NCBI GenBank assembly: GCA_036675475.1
Contig: JAKFEY010000073.1
Coordinates: 1 to 53,029 of the forward strand
Source of the DNA: JALYRV01 sp036675475
GTDB lineage: Bacteria > Acidobacteriota > Vicinamibacteria > Vicinamibacterales > SCN-69-37
Length of the DNA stretch: 53,029 bases
Direction of reading: 5' to 3'
Shown: piece after piece, positions 16,880 through 24,887 of the stretch
How the letters are laid out: each line of letters begins with the position of its first letter
Numbering within the stretch: the stretch's first letter is position 1
Program-made: the position numbers and the translations under genes
Notes under the pieces: model-generated
The model's database searches: none
Told to the model about the DNA's origin: nothing
Seen by the model: the letters and a program-made list of their open reading frames with translations, nothing else

Positions 16880-17530
16880 ATGATGGAACCCCACGTGATG
16901 CACCTGTACCTGATTCGCCACGGGCAAACCGAATACAGCCGCGAGAACAGGTTCTGCGGCATCTCGGATCCGCCGCTGACCGATGCCGGCCGCGCCATGG
17001 CCGACGCGTTCGCGAAGGCGTATGCGTCCACGCCGTGGGACGCGATCTATACGAGCCCGATGCTTCGCACGCGGCAGACCGCCGAGGCGCTCACCCGCCT
17101 CACGGGACAGACGGCAATCGCGGAAGAGGGACTCGCCGAGATCGCGTACGGCGAATGGGAAGGGATGACGGTGGACGCCGTCAAGGCGCGCTGGCCCGAC
17201 GCGTACGCGTACTGGGCGGCGGATGTCGCGAGCCGCGGCGCGCCGGGCGGCGAAACGGCGTTCCACGTGGCCGCGCGCGCGATGCGCGCCGTCGAGGCGA
17301 TTCGCACGCGGCACAAGACCGGCAACGTGCTGATCGTGTCGCACAAGGCCACGCTGCGCATCATCACGTGCGCGCTGCTCGGACTGGATGTGCGGCTGTT
17401 CCGCGAGCGCATCGCCCAGCCGGTGGCCGCGGTCAGCATGTTCGTGCTGTCCGATCGCGCCGCGCTGCTCGCGCGGCTCGGCGATCGGACGCACCTGCCG
17501 GAGGAATTGAGAGAGGCGGAGGGGACGTGA
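16880..17530 (+). CDS. histidine phosphatase / phosphoglycerate-mutase family protein
   Basis: A 216-residue protein. The phosphohistidine motif LIRHGQT places the nucleophile at H14; a later arginine and glutamate (TRQTAEA, EIAYGEWEG) and the second catalytic histidine in IVSHKATLR complete the family pattern. The short 2-His design and the GEWEG signature resemble GpmB/CobC-type broad phosphatases rather than glycolytic mutases. The start is uncertain: ATGs at 16880, 16883 and 16898 are all in frame and none has a strong Shine-Dalgarno. It is transcribed divergently from the kinase at 14042-16750. Confidence 0.85.
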   Translation: MMEPHVMHLYLIRHGQTEYSRENRFCGISDPPLTDAGRAMADAFAKAYASTPWDAIYTSPMLRTRQTAEALTRLTGQTAIAEEGLAEIAYGEWEGMTVDAVKARWPDAYAYWAADVASRGAPGGETAFHVAARAMRAVEAIRTRHKTGNVLIVSHKATLRIITCALLGLDVRLFRERIAQPVAAVSMFVLSDRAALLARLGDRTHLPEELREAEGT

Positions 17531-17537
17531 ACGGTAC

Positions 17538-17561
17538 GCAGGCCTGAAGGCCTGCGCTACC
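17538..17561. repeat. family-A palindrome supplying the stop of the double DUF2911 gene
   Basis: Perfect GCAGGCCTGAAGGCCTGC plus GCTACC. CTA at 17557-17559 is the TAG stop of the minus-strand gene; the convergent phosphatase gene ends 8 bp away. Confidence 0.85.
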
Positions 17562-18858
17562 TCACCTTGAACGGCACCGTCGCGACGGTGCGGTCCCACA
17601 CGATGGCGAGCGTGCCCGCGTTCTTCGTCACGTCGCCAAACACGATCGCCAGCTGCTCCACGCGCGAGTCGAGATCGTTGGCCACCGTCATCGGCACGCG
17701 CAGGACGTCTTTCGCCGGCGTGTATTCATAGGCGCCCCACAGCGCCGTCTTGTCGTTCGCGTCGTGCTTCGGCTGAGCCGCCCAGTTCGAGAAGATCAGC
17801 GTCCACTCGGTCGGGCTCTTCAGATCCACGAACATGCTGTACTCGCCCGCCGGCAGCGTCTTGCCGCCGAACGTCAGCGGCACTTCCGTCTTGAAGCGCG
17901 TGCTCTGATTCGCGCCCACGCGCCACACCGGCGCGCCCGCCAGAACAGCCTTGCCGTACTCGGCGCCGCTGCCGAAGATGTTCGCGCGCTGGCGCAGCAT
18001 CGGCCGGCCGTAGCTGACCTCGATCCACTTCCCGCCCTCATACGCGAGCGCGCCCTCGGCGTTCTTCTTCCACTCTCCACCCACCATCGTCGTCGACGTC
18101 TCGCGCGGGCTGAGCGGACGATTTGCTGCCGGCTGCGCCGGCGCGGCAGGCGCGGCGGCGGCGGTCGGCGCCACTGTGAACGGCGCGGCCGCGGCAATGT
18201 GGTCCCACGCAATCGCGATCTTGCCGGCATCCTTCGTGACGTCGCAGAAGAAGATCGACATCTGATCCACCTGCATGCCGACGTTCTCAATCAGCATCGG
18301 CACGCGCACGACATCGAACTTCGGGTCGTAATTGGTGGCGCCGTTCAGCTCTGTCTTGTTGTTGGGATCGAATGCCGCCATCCGCGGCTGCGACGTGATG
18401 ATCAGCGTCCACTCGGTCGGGCTCTTGAGATCGACCAGCAGGCCGTACTCGCCGGCCGGCACCGTCTTGCCCGCGAAGACCAGCGGCACTTCGGTCTTCA
18501 GCGTCGTCGTGCTGTTCGCGCCGGCGCGCCAGACCGCCGAGCCCGCCTTGACCGTCTTGCCGTAGTCGGCGCCCGTGCCGAAGATGTTCGCCCGCTGCCG
18601 CAGCATCGGCCGCGAATACGTGATCTCGAGCCACTTCGCACCCTGGTAGACCTCGCGCCCTTGCGCGTTCTTCGTCCACTCACCGCCAACGATGGCAGCG
18701 GCAGCGCCGGGAGGGCTGAGGGGGCGCTGTTGCGCCTGGGCCGGGGCCTGAGGGGCCTGCGCCGCCGGGGCCTGGGCCGCGGGCGCCGGCTGCTGCGCCG
18801 AGACCGCCGCGGCGGCGCCAAAGGTCAGGGCAAGGGCCAGGGATGCAAGCTTCTTCAT
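17557..18858 (-). CDS. exported protein with two tandem DUF2911 domains
   Basis: A protein of about 433 residues. A signal peptide (MKKLASLALAL..., cleavage near VSAQ) and a low-complexity Ala/Gln/Pro linker precede two copies of the same domain, about 55-225 and 245-430. Each has RPMLRQRANIFG, LKTEVPL or FKTEVPL, PAGEY and LKSPTEWTLI, followed by VPF near its end. The copies are close enough to indicate an internal duplication. DUF2911 proteins are common exported proteins of unknown function; a single-domain relative is at 46853-47428. A TATGCT box lies 6 nt from ATG 18858, again without a Shine-Dalgarno. Confidence 0.85.
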   Translation of the reverse strand: MKKLASLALALTFGAAAAVSAQQPAPAAQAPAAQAPQAPAQAQQRPLSPPGAAAAIVGGEWTKNAQGREVYQGAKWLEITYSRPMLRQRANIFGTGADYGKTVKAGSAVWRAGANSTTTLKTEVPLVFAGKTVPAGEYGLLVDLKSPTEWTLIITSQPRMAAFDPNNKTELNGATNYDPKFDVVRVPMLIENVGMQVDQMSIFFCDVTKDAGKIAIAWDHIAAAAPFTVAPTAAAAPAAPAQPAANRPLSPRETSTTMVGGEWKKNAEGALAYEGGKWIEVSYGRPMLRQRANIFGSGAEYGKAVLAGAPVWRVGANQSTRFKTEVPLTFGGKTLPAGEYSMFVDLKSPTEWTLIFSNWAAQPKHDANDKTALWGAYEYTPAKDVLRVPMTVANDLDSRVEQLAIVFGDVTKNAGTLAIVWDRTVATVPFKVR

Positions 18859-18881
18859 CCGCAAAGCATAGCGCGGACCCC

Positions 18882-18912
18882 CAACCGGGGAAAATCAACC
18901 GGGTAGAATTTC
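18882..18912. repeat. family-D repeat copy, intergenic
   Basis: Contains CAACCGGGGAAAATCAACC followed by GGGTAGAATTTC, the reverse orientation of the copy in the kinase. It overlaps the last bases of the SAM-hydrolase gene stop. Confidence 0.75.
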
Positions 18913-19699
18913 AGGCGCGCAGGACGCGGACGCGGGTGCCGAAGGCGAGGCCGCGCAGGGTGGCGGCGCTGCCCGACTGCGACGCGAGCTCGAGGTGGTC
19001 GGCGCTGCCGAACAGCGCGCACACGTCGCCGGCGGGAATCTCCGCATAGGTGGCGACCAGGCGCTCGATCGGTTTGCCGGCGGCCTCGATGACGACGGTG
19101 CGACCCGCGGCGAGGCGCTCGAAGGTCTTGCGATCGATGTTGGTGATCGCGTTGCCGAAGCGATCGATGCGGACGACGGCGCCGGTGATCTCTTCGCGCG
19201 TCTCCTCCATCACCGGCAGGTCGAGCTCCACGAGGTCGTGCGCCGGACGGCCGAGCGCGGTGATGTTGATGCCTTTCGCGAGCCACGCCGCCGCGGGCGC
19301 GAAGCGATCGCGGCCCTCGAACGTGCGGCTGATCGTCGGCCGCGCATAGCGCCGCTCCGTGAGCTCCACCACCTTCTTCGCGGGCGTCTCGCGCAGCACC
19401 ATCGTCATCACGCCGTTGTCGGGCGCCACGAACTTCCAGTCGCCGGCTTCCACCGCAATGCCGCGGCGCGACGAGCCCACGCCGGGATCGACGACGGTGA
19501 CGAAGATGGTGCCGGGGGGAAAGTAGCGATAGGTGGCCGCAAGCTCGTAGGCGGCGGCGACGAGATCGTGCGGCGGCAGGTCGTGCGTGACGTCGACGGC
19601 CGTGACGTCAGGACAGATCGAGAGGACGACGCCCTTCATGACGCCCGCGTAGTGGTCCCTCGTGCCGAAATCGGTCAGGAACGCAACTACCGGACGCAT
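18911..19699 (-). CDS. DUF62-family S-adenosylmethionine hydrolase / chlorinase-fluorinase relative
   Basis: A 262-residue protein with the DUF62 hallmarks FLTDFGTRDHYAG (8-19), VVDPGVGSSRR (69-79), APDNGV and FGNAITNI. In characterised family members SAM is hydrolysed to adenosine and methionine by an Asp-Arg-His set. Here Asp71 and Arg78 are present, but the usual FHGRD is FEGRD, so the expected histidine is Glu128. Whether it still hydrolyses SAM is uncertain. It starts at the base after the stop of the upstream gene, third in a probable operon with a bactofilin and a methyltransferase-like protein. Confidence 0.85.
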   Translation of the reverse strand: MRPVVAFLTDFGTRDHYAGVMKGVVLSICPDVTAVDVTHDLPPHDLVAAAYELAATYRYFPPGTIFVTVVDPGVGSSRRGIAVEAGDWKFVAPDNGVMTMVLRETPAKKVVELTERRYARPTISRTFEGRDRFAPAAAWLAKGINITALGRPAHDLVELDLPVMEETREEITGAVVRIDRFGNAITNIDRKTFERLAAGRTVVIEAAGKPIERLVATYAEIPAGDVCALFGSADHLELASQSGSAATLRGLAFGTRVRVLRA

Positions 19700-20341
19700 C
19701 TACAACCTCCTGAAAAGTGTCTCCCGCGTGTTGCTCTTGAGCAGAAACGACTCGGCGACGGTGAGCGGGTCGAACATCTTGATGATGTCGCGGTTCTGCA
19801 GCACCTGCCGCTTCACCGGCGTGGCCGGGTACGGCCGCACGCGCAACTCGGATTCGCTCTGGATCACGAACTTCGAATAGTGCGTGAGCTCCGCGGCGGC
19901 GGCGCCGAAGTAGCCGAACACCGCGCCGCCAGGCCGCACCATTTTCGCGACGCGGCCGGCAAGCGCGACGGCCGACGCGCGATCGAGAAAATCAAACAGG
20001 TCCCAGCAGAGCACGCCGTCGACGCTCTGCTCATCCTGCCTGAGCCGCGTCGCAAAGAACTCGGGCATCGCGTCGCGCTTGTGCTCGCGCGCGTGGCGCT
20101 CCACGTCGGCGAAGAGATCCTCGACGAAAATCTTGCAGCCGAGCCGCTCGCCGAAGAACGACACGTTGGCGCCGATGACGGGACCGAAGTCGACGATCAC
20201 CGGCGCGTCGCGCTGGCTGAGCGCGTTCAGAAACTTTGGGAACGCACGGGTGGGCGCGACCGCCTCGGGCGGCAACGCGGCGCGCGCCGCAACCGGCGCG
20301 GCCGCCTCGTCCTGCCGTCCGCTCCGCTTGAACCAGGCCAA
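19700..20341 (-). CDS. class I SAM-dependent methyltransferase-like protein
   Basis: A 213-residue protein. VDFGPVIGANVSFFGE resembles a divergent motif I, followed by an acidic strand end (FVEDL) and DGVLCWDLFDFL as motif IV; VRPGGAVFGYF matches the post-motif strand. No clear substrate domain. The gene abuts the SAM hydrolase gene with no gap and lies 18 bp after the bactofilin gene, so the three are probably cotranscribed. The predicted start is TTG (MAWFKRSGRQ) with no good ribosome site, which suggests translational coupling or a later start. Confidence 0.7.
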   Translation of the reverse strand: MAWFKRSGRQDEAAAPVAARAALPPEAVAPTRAFPKFLNALSQRDAPVIVDFGPVIGANVSFFGERLGCKIFVEDLFADVERHAREHKRDAMPEFFATRLRQDEQSVDGVLCWDLFDFLDRASAVALAGRVAKMVRPGGAVFGYFGAAAAELTHYSKFVIQSESELRVRPYPATPVKRQVLQNRDIIKMFDPLTVAESFLLKSNTRETLFRRL

Positions 20342-20359
20342 GAGAGGAGCGTCCGGCGC

Positions 20360-20983
20360 CTAGCGCTGGCCTTGCGGATTGTTCTGGCCCGACGATGCCG
20401 CCGGCGAGCCCGCGGGAGTGCCCGGCTTGTTCTCGCCCGGCTTGCTGTCGGCCGGCTTCGTGTCGGCCGGCTTGGCCGTGGTCGTTTGCGCGCCCGCCTG
20501 CGGCGACGCGGTTGAGGCCGCCGGCTTTGCCGCCGCCGCCGTGCCGCCTTCGCGCTTCATGTCGATGCTGCCGCGGAAGTGCGCGCCATCGGCAATCGCA
20601 ATGCGCGGCGCGGCGAGATCGCCGTCAACCGAGCCCGCGTCGCGGATGTCGACCTTCTCGGTGGCCGTGATGTTTCCCACGACCTCGCCCTGGACCACGA
20701 CGGCCTTGGCGTAGATTTCGGCCTTGATGCGGCCGTTCGGGCCGATCGTGAGCACGTTCTGCCGAAGCTCGATCTTGCCGTCGACCTGGCCCTCGATCGT
20801 CAGGTCCTCGCTGCCGCTCAACTCGCCTTTGATGATGACGGATTTGCCGATGTTCACCTTGGTGCTCTCCTGGCGGTCAGACCGTGCGGCCTGGGGGTCA
20901 TTGCCTGGGTTCGGGGTCTGGGGGCGTGCAGGCTGGCCGCCCTGCTGAGGCTGGCCGGCGGCTGCATCATCGCGCTTCCACAT
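20360..20983 (-). CDS. bactofilin (polymer-forming cytoskeletal protein)
   Basis: A 207-residue protein with a Gln/Pro-rich N-terminal tail, the right-handed beta-helix bactofilin core (about 42-142, with IGKSVIIKGELSGSEDL, VDGKIEL, EVVGNITATEKVDI, SVDGDLAAPRI) and a long disordered C-terminus of PADTKPAD-like repeats. Bactofilins polymerise without nucleotide and position envelope or wall enzymes. First gene of the probable operon with the methyltransferase-like and DUF62 genes. GGAG lies about 10 nt upstream of the ATG. Confidence 0.9.
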   Translation of the reverse strand: MWKRDDAAAGQPQQGGQPARPQTPNPGNDPQAARSDRQESTKVNIGKSVIIKGELSGSEDLTIEGQVDGKIELRQNVLTIGPNGRIKAEIYAKAVVVQGEVVGNITATEKVDIRDAGSVDGDLAAPRIAIADGAHFRGSIDMKREGGTAAAAKPAASTASPQAGAQTTTAKPADTKPADSKPGENKPGTPAGSPAASSGQNNPQGQR

Positions 20984-21114
20984 AAAGCTTCACTCCAAGT
21001 CAATTTCTGCGGGGAGCAGAAGGGCCAGTATATGGGTGGCCCGGACACATGTCTACCAGCCGGGTCCTGCCGCCCGGCCGCATGCCCTTACGGATGTTAC
21101 AGTTAGAGGAACCC

Positions 21115-22311
21115 GTGCGCATCTATCTGGACCACAACGCGACGTCGCCCCTCCATCCGGAGGTTGCGGCGGTCGTAGCGCGTCTGCTGACCGAGGAATT
21201 TGGCAATCCCTCGTCGGTGCACACGTTCGGGCAGCGGGCCAAAGCGGTGCTGGATGAAGCGCGATCGCGCGTGGCGGCGCTGATCGATGCCGAGCCGGGC
21301 GACGTGGTGTTCACGGCGGGCGGCACCGAGGCGGACAACTTCGCGATCCGCGGCGCGGCTGAAGCGATGGAGCCGGCGGGCCGCAAGCATCTGATCGCGT
21401 CGTCGATCGAACACGAGGCGGTGCTCACCACGCTGAAGGCGCTCGAGCGGCGCGGATGGCAGACGTCGCTGGTGCCGGTGGGCGCGAGCGGGATTGTGGA
21501 GCCCGATGCGCTGCGCGCGGTGATGCGCGACGACACGGCGCTCGTGTCGGTGATGCACGCCAACAACGAGATTGGGACGATTCAGCCGGTGCGCGAGCTC
21601 GCGGAGATCGCGCACGCGCGCGGCGCGCTGTTTCACACCGACGCGGTGCAGTCGGTGGGCAAGATTGCCGTGTCGACGCGCGAGCTGGGCGTCGATCTGC
21701 TGTCGCTGGCGGGACACAAGTTCAACGGCCCGAAGGGCACGGGCGCGCTGTGGATTCGGCGCGGCACGCGGCTGACGGCCACGATGACGGGTGGACGGCA
21801 GGAGCGGAATCGCCGCGCGGGCACGGAGAACGTGCCGGCGCTGGCGGGCCTGGGAGTCGCGGCGAAGATCGCCGGCGAGCAGATCGCGGGAGATCGGATG
21901 GCGGCAACGGGGACCGGCGCTAAAGCGCCGTTCTACTCAACGCTGAGGGATCGGCTCGAAACAGAAGTGCTCGCCACCGTGGCCGACACGGCGGTGAATG
22001 GCGCGCGCGATCGGCGCGTGGCCAACACGACGAACATCAGCTTCGAGGGCATCGAGGCGGAGTCGCTGCTGATTGCGCTCGATCTCGAGGGCGTGGCGGT
22101 GTCGACCGGATCGGCGTGCTCGTCGGGCTCGCTCGAGCCGTCGCACGTGATCAAGGCGATGGGACTTCCCCATCACCGCGGCACCTCGTCGATTCGCTTC
22201 AGCTTCGGATTGGGAAACACGGACGCCGACGTCGACTTCGTGGCCGGGCGGCTGCCGGCGCTTGTGGAGAAATTGCGCGCGCTCACCGGGCGCGCGCGTC
22301 AGGTGCGATGA
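21115..22311 (+). CDS. iscS: cysteine desulfurase
   Basis: A 398-residue PLP enzyme of the NifS/IscS class. IYLDHNAT opens the protein, the PLP lysine is in SLAGHKFNGPKG, the conserved HTDAVQ and NNEIGTIQ are present, and the persulfide cysteine is in STGSACSSGS. It removes sulfur from cysteine for tRNA thiolation or Fe-S assembly. GTG 21115 is preferred: AGAGGA lies 4 nt upstream and family members start here. Its TGA overlaps the mnmA ATG (ATGA), so sulfur supply for tRNA is the likely role. A family-B palindrome is inserted in frame at about residues 267-274 (GAKAPFY). Confidence 0.93.
   Translation: MRIYLDHNATSPLHPEVAAVVARLLTEEFGNPSSVHTFGQRAKAVLDEARSRVAALIDAEPGDVVFTAGGTEADNFAIRGAAEAMEPAGRKHLIASSIEHEAVLTTLKALERRGWQTSLVPVGASGIVEPDALRAVMRDDTALVSVMHANNEIGTIQPVRELAEIAHARGALFHTDAVQSVGKIAVSTRELGVDLLSLAGHKFNGPKGTGALWIRRGTRLTATMTGGRQERNRRAGTENVPALAGLGVAAKIAGEQIAGDRMAATGTGAKAPFYSTLRDRLETEVLATVADTAVNGARDRRVANTTNISFEGIEAESLLIALDLEGVAVSTGSACSSGSLEPSHVIKAMGLPHHRGTSSIRFSFGLGNTDADVDFVAGRLPALVEKLRALTGRARQVR
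21915..21936. repeat. family-B palindrome inside iscS
   Basis: CGGCGC TAAA GCGCCG (perfect 6-bp arms) followed by TTCTAC, read in frame as GAKAPFY in a loop of the desulfurase. Related to the copy at 11305-11327. Confidence 0.75.
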
Positions 22312-23393
22312 GAACCGTCGTCGCGATGTCGGGAGGGGTCGATTCCTCGGTGGCCGCCGTGCTCGTAGCCGAGCGCGGAGAGGCTGTCGGTCTGTCGATG
22401 CAGCTGTTCGACGCGTCGGGCACCGAAGCCGGCGCCGAGCGCACGTTCGGACGCTGCTGCTCGCTCGACGATCTGTCCGACGCGCGCCGCGTGGCGGCCG
22501 CCATCGGCATTCCGCACTACATCGTGAATTTCGAGCGGCAGTTTCACGACAAGGTCATCCAGAACTTCGTCGGCGAATACACGGCGGGCCGCACGCCGAT
22601 TCCGTGCGTCCACTGCAACGGCGACCTGAAGTTCGCCACGCTGCTCGATCGCGCCGAGGCGCTTGGCGCGGGCCGCGTCGCGACCGGCCACTACGCGCGC
22701 GTGCGCTTCGACGAGGACACGCGGCGCTATCAGCTGCTGCGCGGCGTCGATCACGACAAGGACCAGTCGTATTTCCTGTTCACGCTCACGCAGGCGCAGC
22801 TGTCGCGCGCCGAGTTTCCCGTCGGGGAGCTCGTGAAGGACGAGGTGCGCGCCATCGCGCGCGACCGCGGCCTGCCGGTGGCCGACAAGCCCGACAGCCA
22901 CGAAATCTGCTTCATCCCCGACGGCGATCACGCGTCGTTTGTCGCGAAGCACGCGCCCGACGCCGCGCGGCCTGGCGTGTTCACCGATGCGGCCGGCAAG
23001 GTCATGGGCACGCACGAAGGCGCGCACCGCTTCACGGTCGGCCAGCGCAAGGGCCTGCGCCTCTCGGCCGGCGTGCCGCTGTACGTGCTCGAGATCGACA
23101 CCGCCGCGCAGAAGGTGACCGTCGGCCCGAAGGAGGCGCTCGAGAAGACCGAGCTCACCGCGACGGACGTCAACTGGATCAGCGGCACGGCCCCGGCGTC
23201 GCCCACGCGCGTCACCGCCAAGATCCGCCACCGCGCAAAGGACGCCGCGGGCATCGTCACCGCCACGGCCGACGCGCGCGCGCACATGCGCTTCGACGTC
23301 CCCCAGTCCGCCGTCGCACCCGGCCAGGCCGTCGTCTTCTATCAGGGCGATGTGGTAATCGGCGGCGGCTGGATAAATGGGGACGGGTCTTAA
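22308..23393 (+). CDS. mnmA: tRNA-specific 2-thiouridylase
   Basis: A 361-residue enzyme that thiolates U34 of the Lys, Glu and Gln tRNAs. The PP-loop is AMSGGVDSS (6-14). The two catalytic cysteines are in PIPCVHCNGDLKF and SHEICFIP; the C-terminal beta barrel starts near VTVGPKEAL. It overlaps iscS by 4 bp (ATGA), a direct genetic link between sulfur donor and acceptor. The two tRNAs in this window, Lys(UUU) and Glu(UUC), are both predicted substrates. A His or Asn at the usual DSxGICF position (DSHEICF) is common in the family. Confidence 0.93.
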   Translation: MRTVVAMSGGVDSSVAAVLVAERGEAVGLSMQLFDASGTEAGAERTFGRCCSLDDLSDARRVAAAIGIPHYIVNFERQFHDKVIQNFVGEYTAGRTPIPCVHCNGDLKFATLLDRAEALGAGRVATGHYARVRFDEDTRRYQLLRGVDHDKDQSYFLFTLTQAQLSRAEFPVGELVKDEVRAIARDRGLPVADKPDSHEICFIPDGDHASFVAKHAPDAARPGVFTDAAGKVMGTHEGAHRFTVGQRKGLRLSAGVPLYVLEIDTAAQKVTVGPKEALEKTELTATDVNWISGTAPASPTRVTAKIRHRAKDAAGIVTATADARAHMRFDVPQSAVAPGQAVVFYQGDVVIGGGWINGDGS

Positions 23394-23405
23394 TTATTCA
23401 TTTCC

Positions 23406-23507
23406 GCGAGCCGGGGCTCTGGCTCGCTGACGCCGGACGCGAGGTATTTCCGCCCGCCTCCTCTGCGATCGGATCAAGTCGGCGGCCAGAGACACCTCGC
23501 ATCCGGC
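23406..23507. terminator. palindromic intergenic region between convergent mnmA and trxB
   Basis: Two nested-type structures: GCGAGCC (23406-23412) with GGCTCGC (23421-23427), and a 14-bp arm at 23432-23445 pairing with 23494-23507 (13 of 14). There is no T-run, so a Rho-independent role is only tentative; it may be another dispersed repeat. Confidence 0.4.
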
Positions 23508-23539
23508 CACGCTCGCGGGTGCGGCTCCGCGACGGCGGG

Positions 23540-24490
23540 CTACGCCGTGACGGCGGGCTCGCCGATGTGTTGCGGGAGGCCTTCGAGGTATTTTTCGGCG
23601 TCGATGGCCGCCATGCAGCCCGAGCCGGCGGCCGTGATGGCCTGGCGATAGATGTGATCCTGCACGTCGCCGGCGGCGAACACGCCGGGGATCGAGGTGC
23701 GCGTGCCGTCGTGCGTGCAGATGTAGCCGGTCGGGTCCATGTCGAGCATGCCGCGGAACAGCGTCGTGTTCGGCGTGTGCCCGATGGCCACGAACACGCC
23801 GTCGACGCCGAGCGTCTTTTCCTCGCCCGTCTTCGAGTTGCGCAGCTTCATCCCCGTCACCGCGCCGGTGCCCCCATCAATGATGTCGTCGATCTCGGTG
23901 TTCCACTCGAAGCTGATCTTCGGGTTCGCGAACGCCTTGTCCTGCATGATCTTCGACGCGCGCAGCGTGTCGCGGCGATGGACGACGGTGACGTGGCTGG
24001 CGAATTTGGTGAGAAAGATGGCTTCTTCCATGGCGGAGTCGCCGCCGCCCACGACGGCGATGGGCTTGCCGCGGAAGAAGAAGCCGTCGCACGTGGCGCA
24101 CGTCGACACGCCGTGGCCGATGAGCGCGCGCTCGGACGGCAGGCCCAGCAGCTTCGCCGAGGCGCCGGTGGCGATGATGAGCGCGCGCGTGAGGTACTCG
24201 CCGGCCGACGTGGTCACACGAAATGGATGCGCCGTGAGATCGACGGCCTGCACGTTGCCCTGGATGATCTCGGTGCCGAAGTGCTCGGCCTGCGCGCGCA
24301 TCTCGGCCATCAGCGCCGGCCCCATGATGCCGTCGCGATGGCCGGGGAAATTCTCGACGAGCGTGGTGAGCATCAACTGCCCACCCGCCTCGAGGCCTTC
24401 AATCAGCAGCGGCTTGAGATTGGCGCGGGCGGCATAGAGCGCCGCCGTCAGACCCGCGGGACCGGAACCGATGATGAGAACGTTGCGCAT
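23540..24490 (-). CDS. trxB: thioredoxin reductase
   Basis: A 316-residue flavoprotein: FAD-binding GSGPAGLTAA (8-17), redox pair CATC at 131-134, NADPH-binding VVGGGDSAMEE, and a second FAD motif FAAGDVQD. It passes electrons from NADPH to thioredoxin. It lies 38 bp downstream of trxA on the same strand; the pair is probably an operon supplying reducing power to cytoplasmic proteins. Confidence 0.95.
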   Translation of the reverse strand: MRNVLIIGSGPAGLTAALYAARANLKPLLIEGLEAGGQLMLTTLVENFPGHRDGIMGPALMAEMRAQAEHFGTEIIQGNVQAVDLTAHPFRVTTSAGEYLTRALIIATGASAKLLGLPSERALIGHGVSTCATCDGFFFRGKPIAVVGGGDSAMEEAIFLTKFASHVTVVHRRDTLRASKIMQDKAFANPKISFEWNTEIDDIIDGGTGAVTGMKLRNSKTGEEKTLGVDGVFVAIGHTPNTTLFRGMLDMDPTGYICTHDGTRTSIPGVFAAGDVQDHIYRQAITAAGSGCMAAIDAEKYLEGLPQHIGEPAVTA

Positions 24491-24528
24491 CGTGGCCGAA
24501 TTGTAAACGGTAAATCGACCCGATAGCG

Positions 24529-24858
24529 CTATACGTGTCGATCGATGACTTTCTTGAGCGAGTCCTTGTCGACGAGGCCGACAATCTGATCGACCATCTG
24601 GCCGCCCTTGAAGACCATGACCGTCGGGATGCCGCGCACCATGTACTTCATGGCCGTTTCGGGATTGTCATCCACGTTCAGCTTGCCGACCGCGACCTTG
24701 CCCTGAAACTCCGACGCGAGCGCGTCGATCGTGGGCGCCAGCATGCGGCACGGTCCGCACCACTCGGCCCAGAAGTCCACCACCACCGGCTGATTCGCCT
24801 TGAGCACCGAGCCGTCCCAGTTGCCGTCCGTGAAAGTCTGCACGTTTTCCGAAGCCAT
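24529..24858 (-). CDS. trxA: thioredoxin
   Basis: A 109-residue thioredoxin with active site WCGPC (C34, C37), preceding VVVDFWAE and the cis-proline segment GIPTVMVF. A general disulfide reductant in the cytoplasm. AGGAG about 11 nt before the ATG. It is followed directly by its reductase gene. Confidence 0.95.
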   Translation of the reverse strand: MASENVQTFTDGNWDGSVLKANQPVVVDFWAEWCGPCRMLAPTIDALASEFQGKVAVGKLNVDDNPETAMKYMVRGIPTVMVFKGGQMVDQIVGLVDKDSLKKVIDRHV

Positions 24859-24887
24859 GAATCCGCTCTCCTCTTTAACTGCGGGGC

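Noticed and set aside
22262..24526. Very long plus-strand open frame over mnmA and antisense to trxB (754 codons)
   Set aside because: Arg/Ala/Gly-rich composition typical of a shadow frame in GC-rich DNA; the real genes in other frames have full family motifs.
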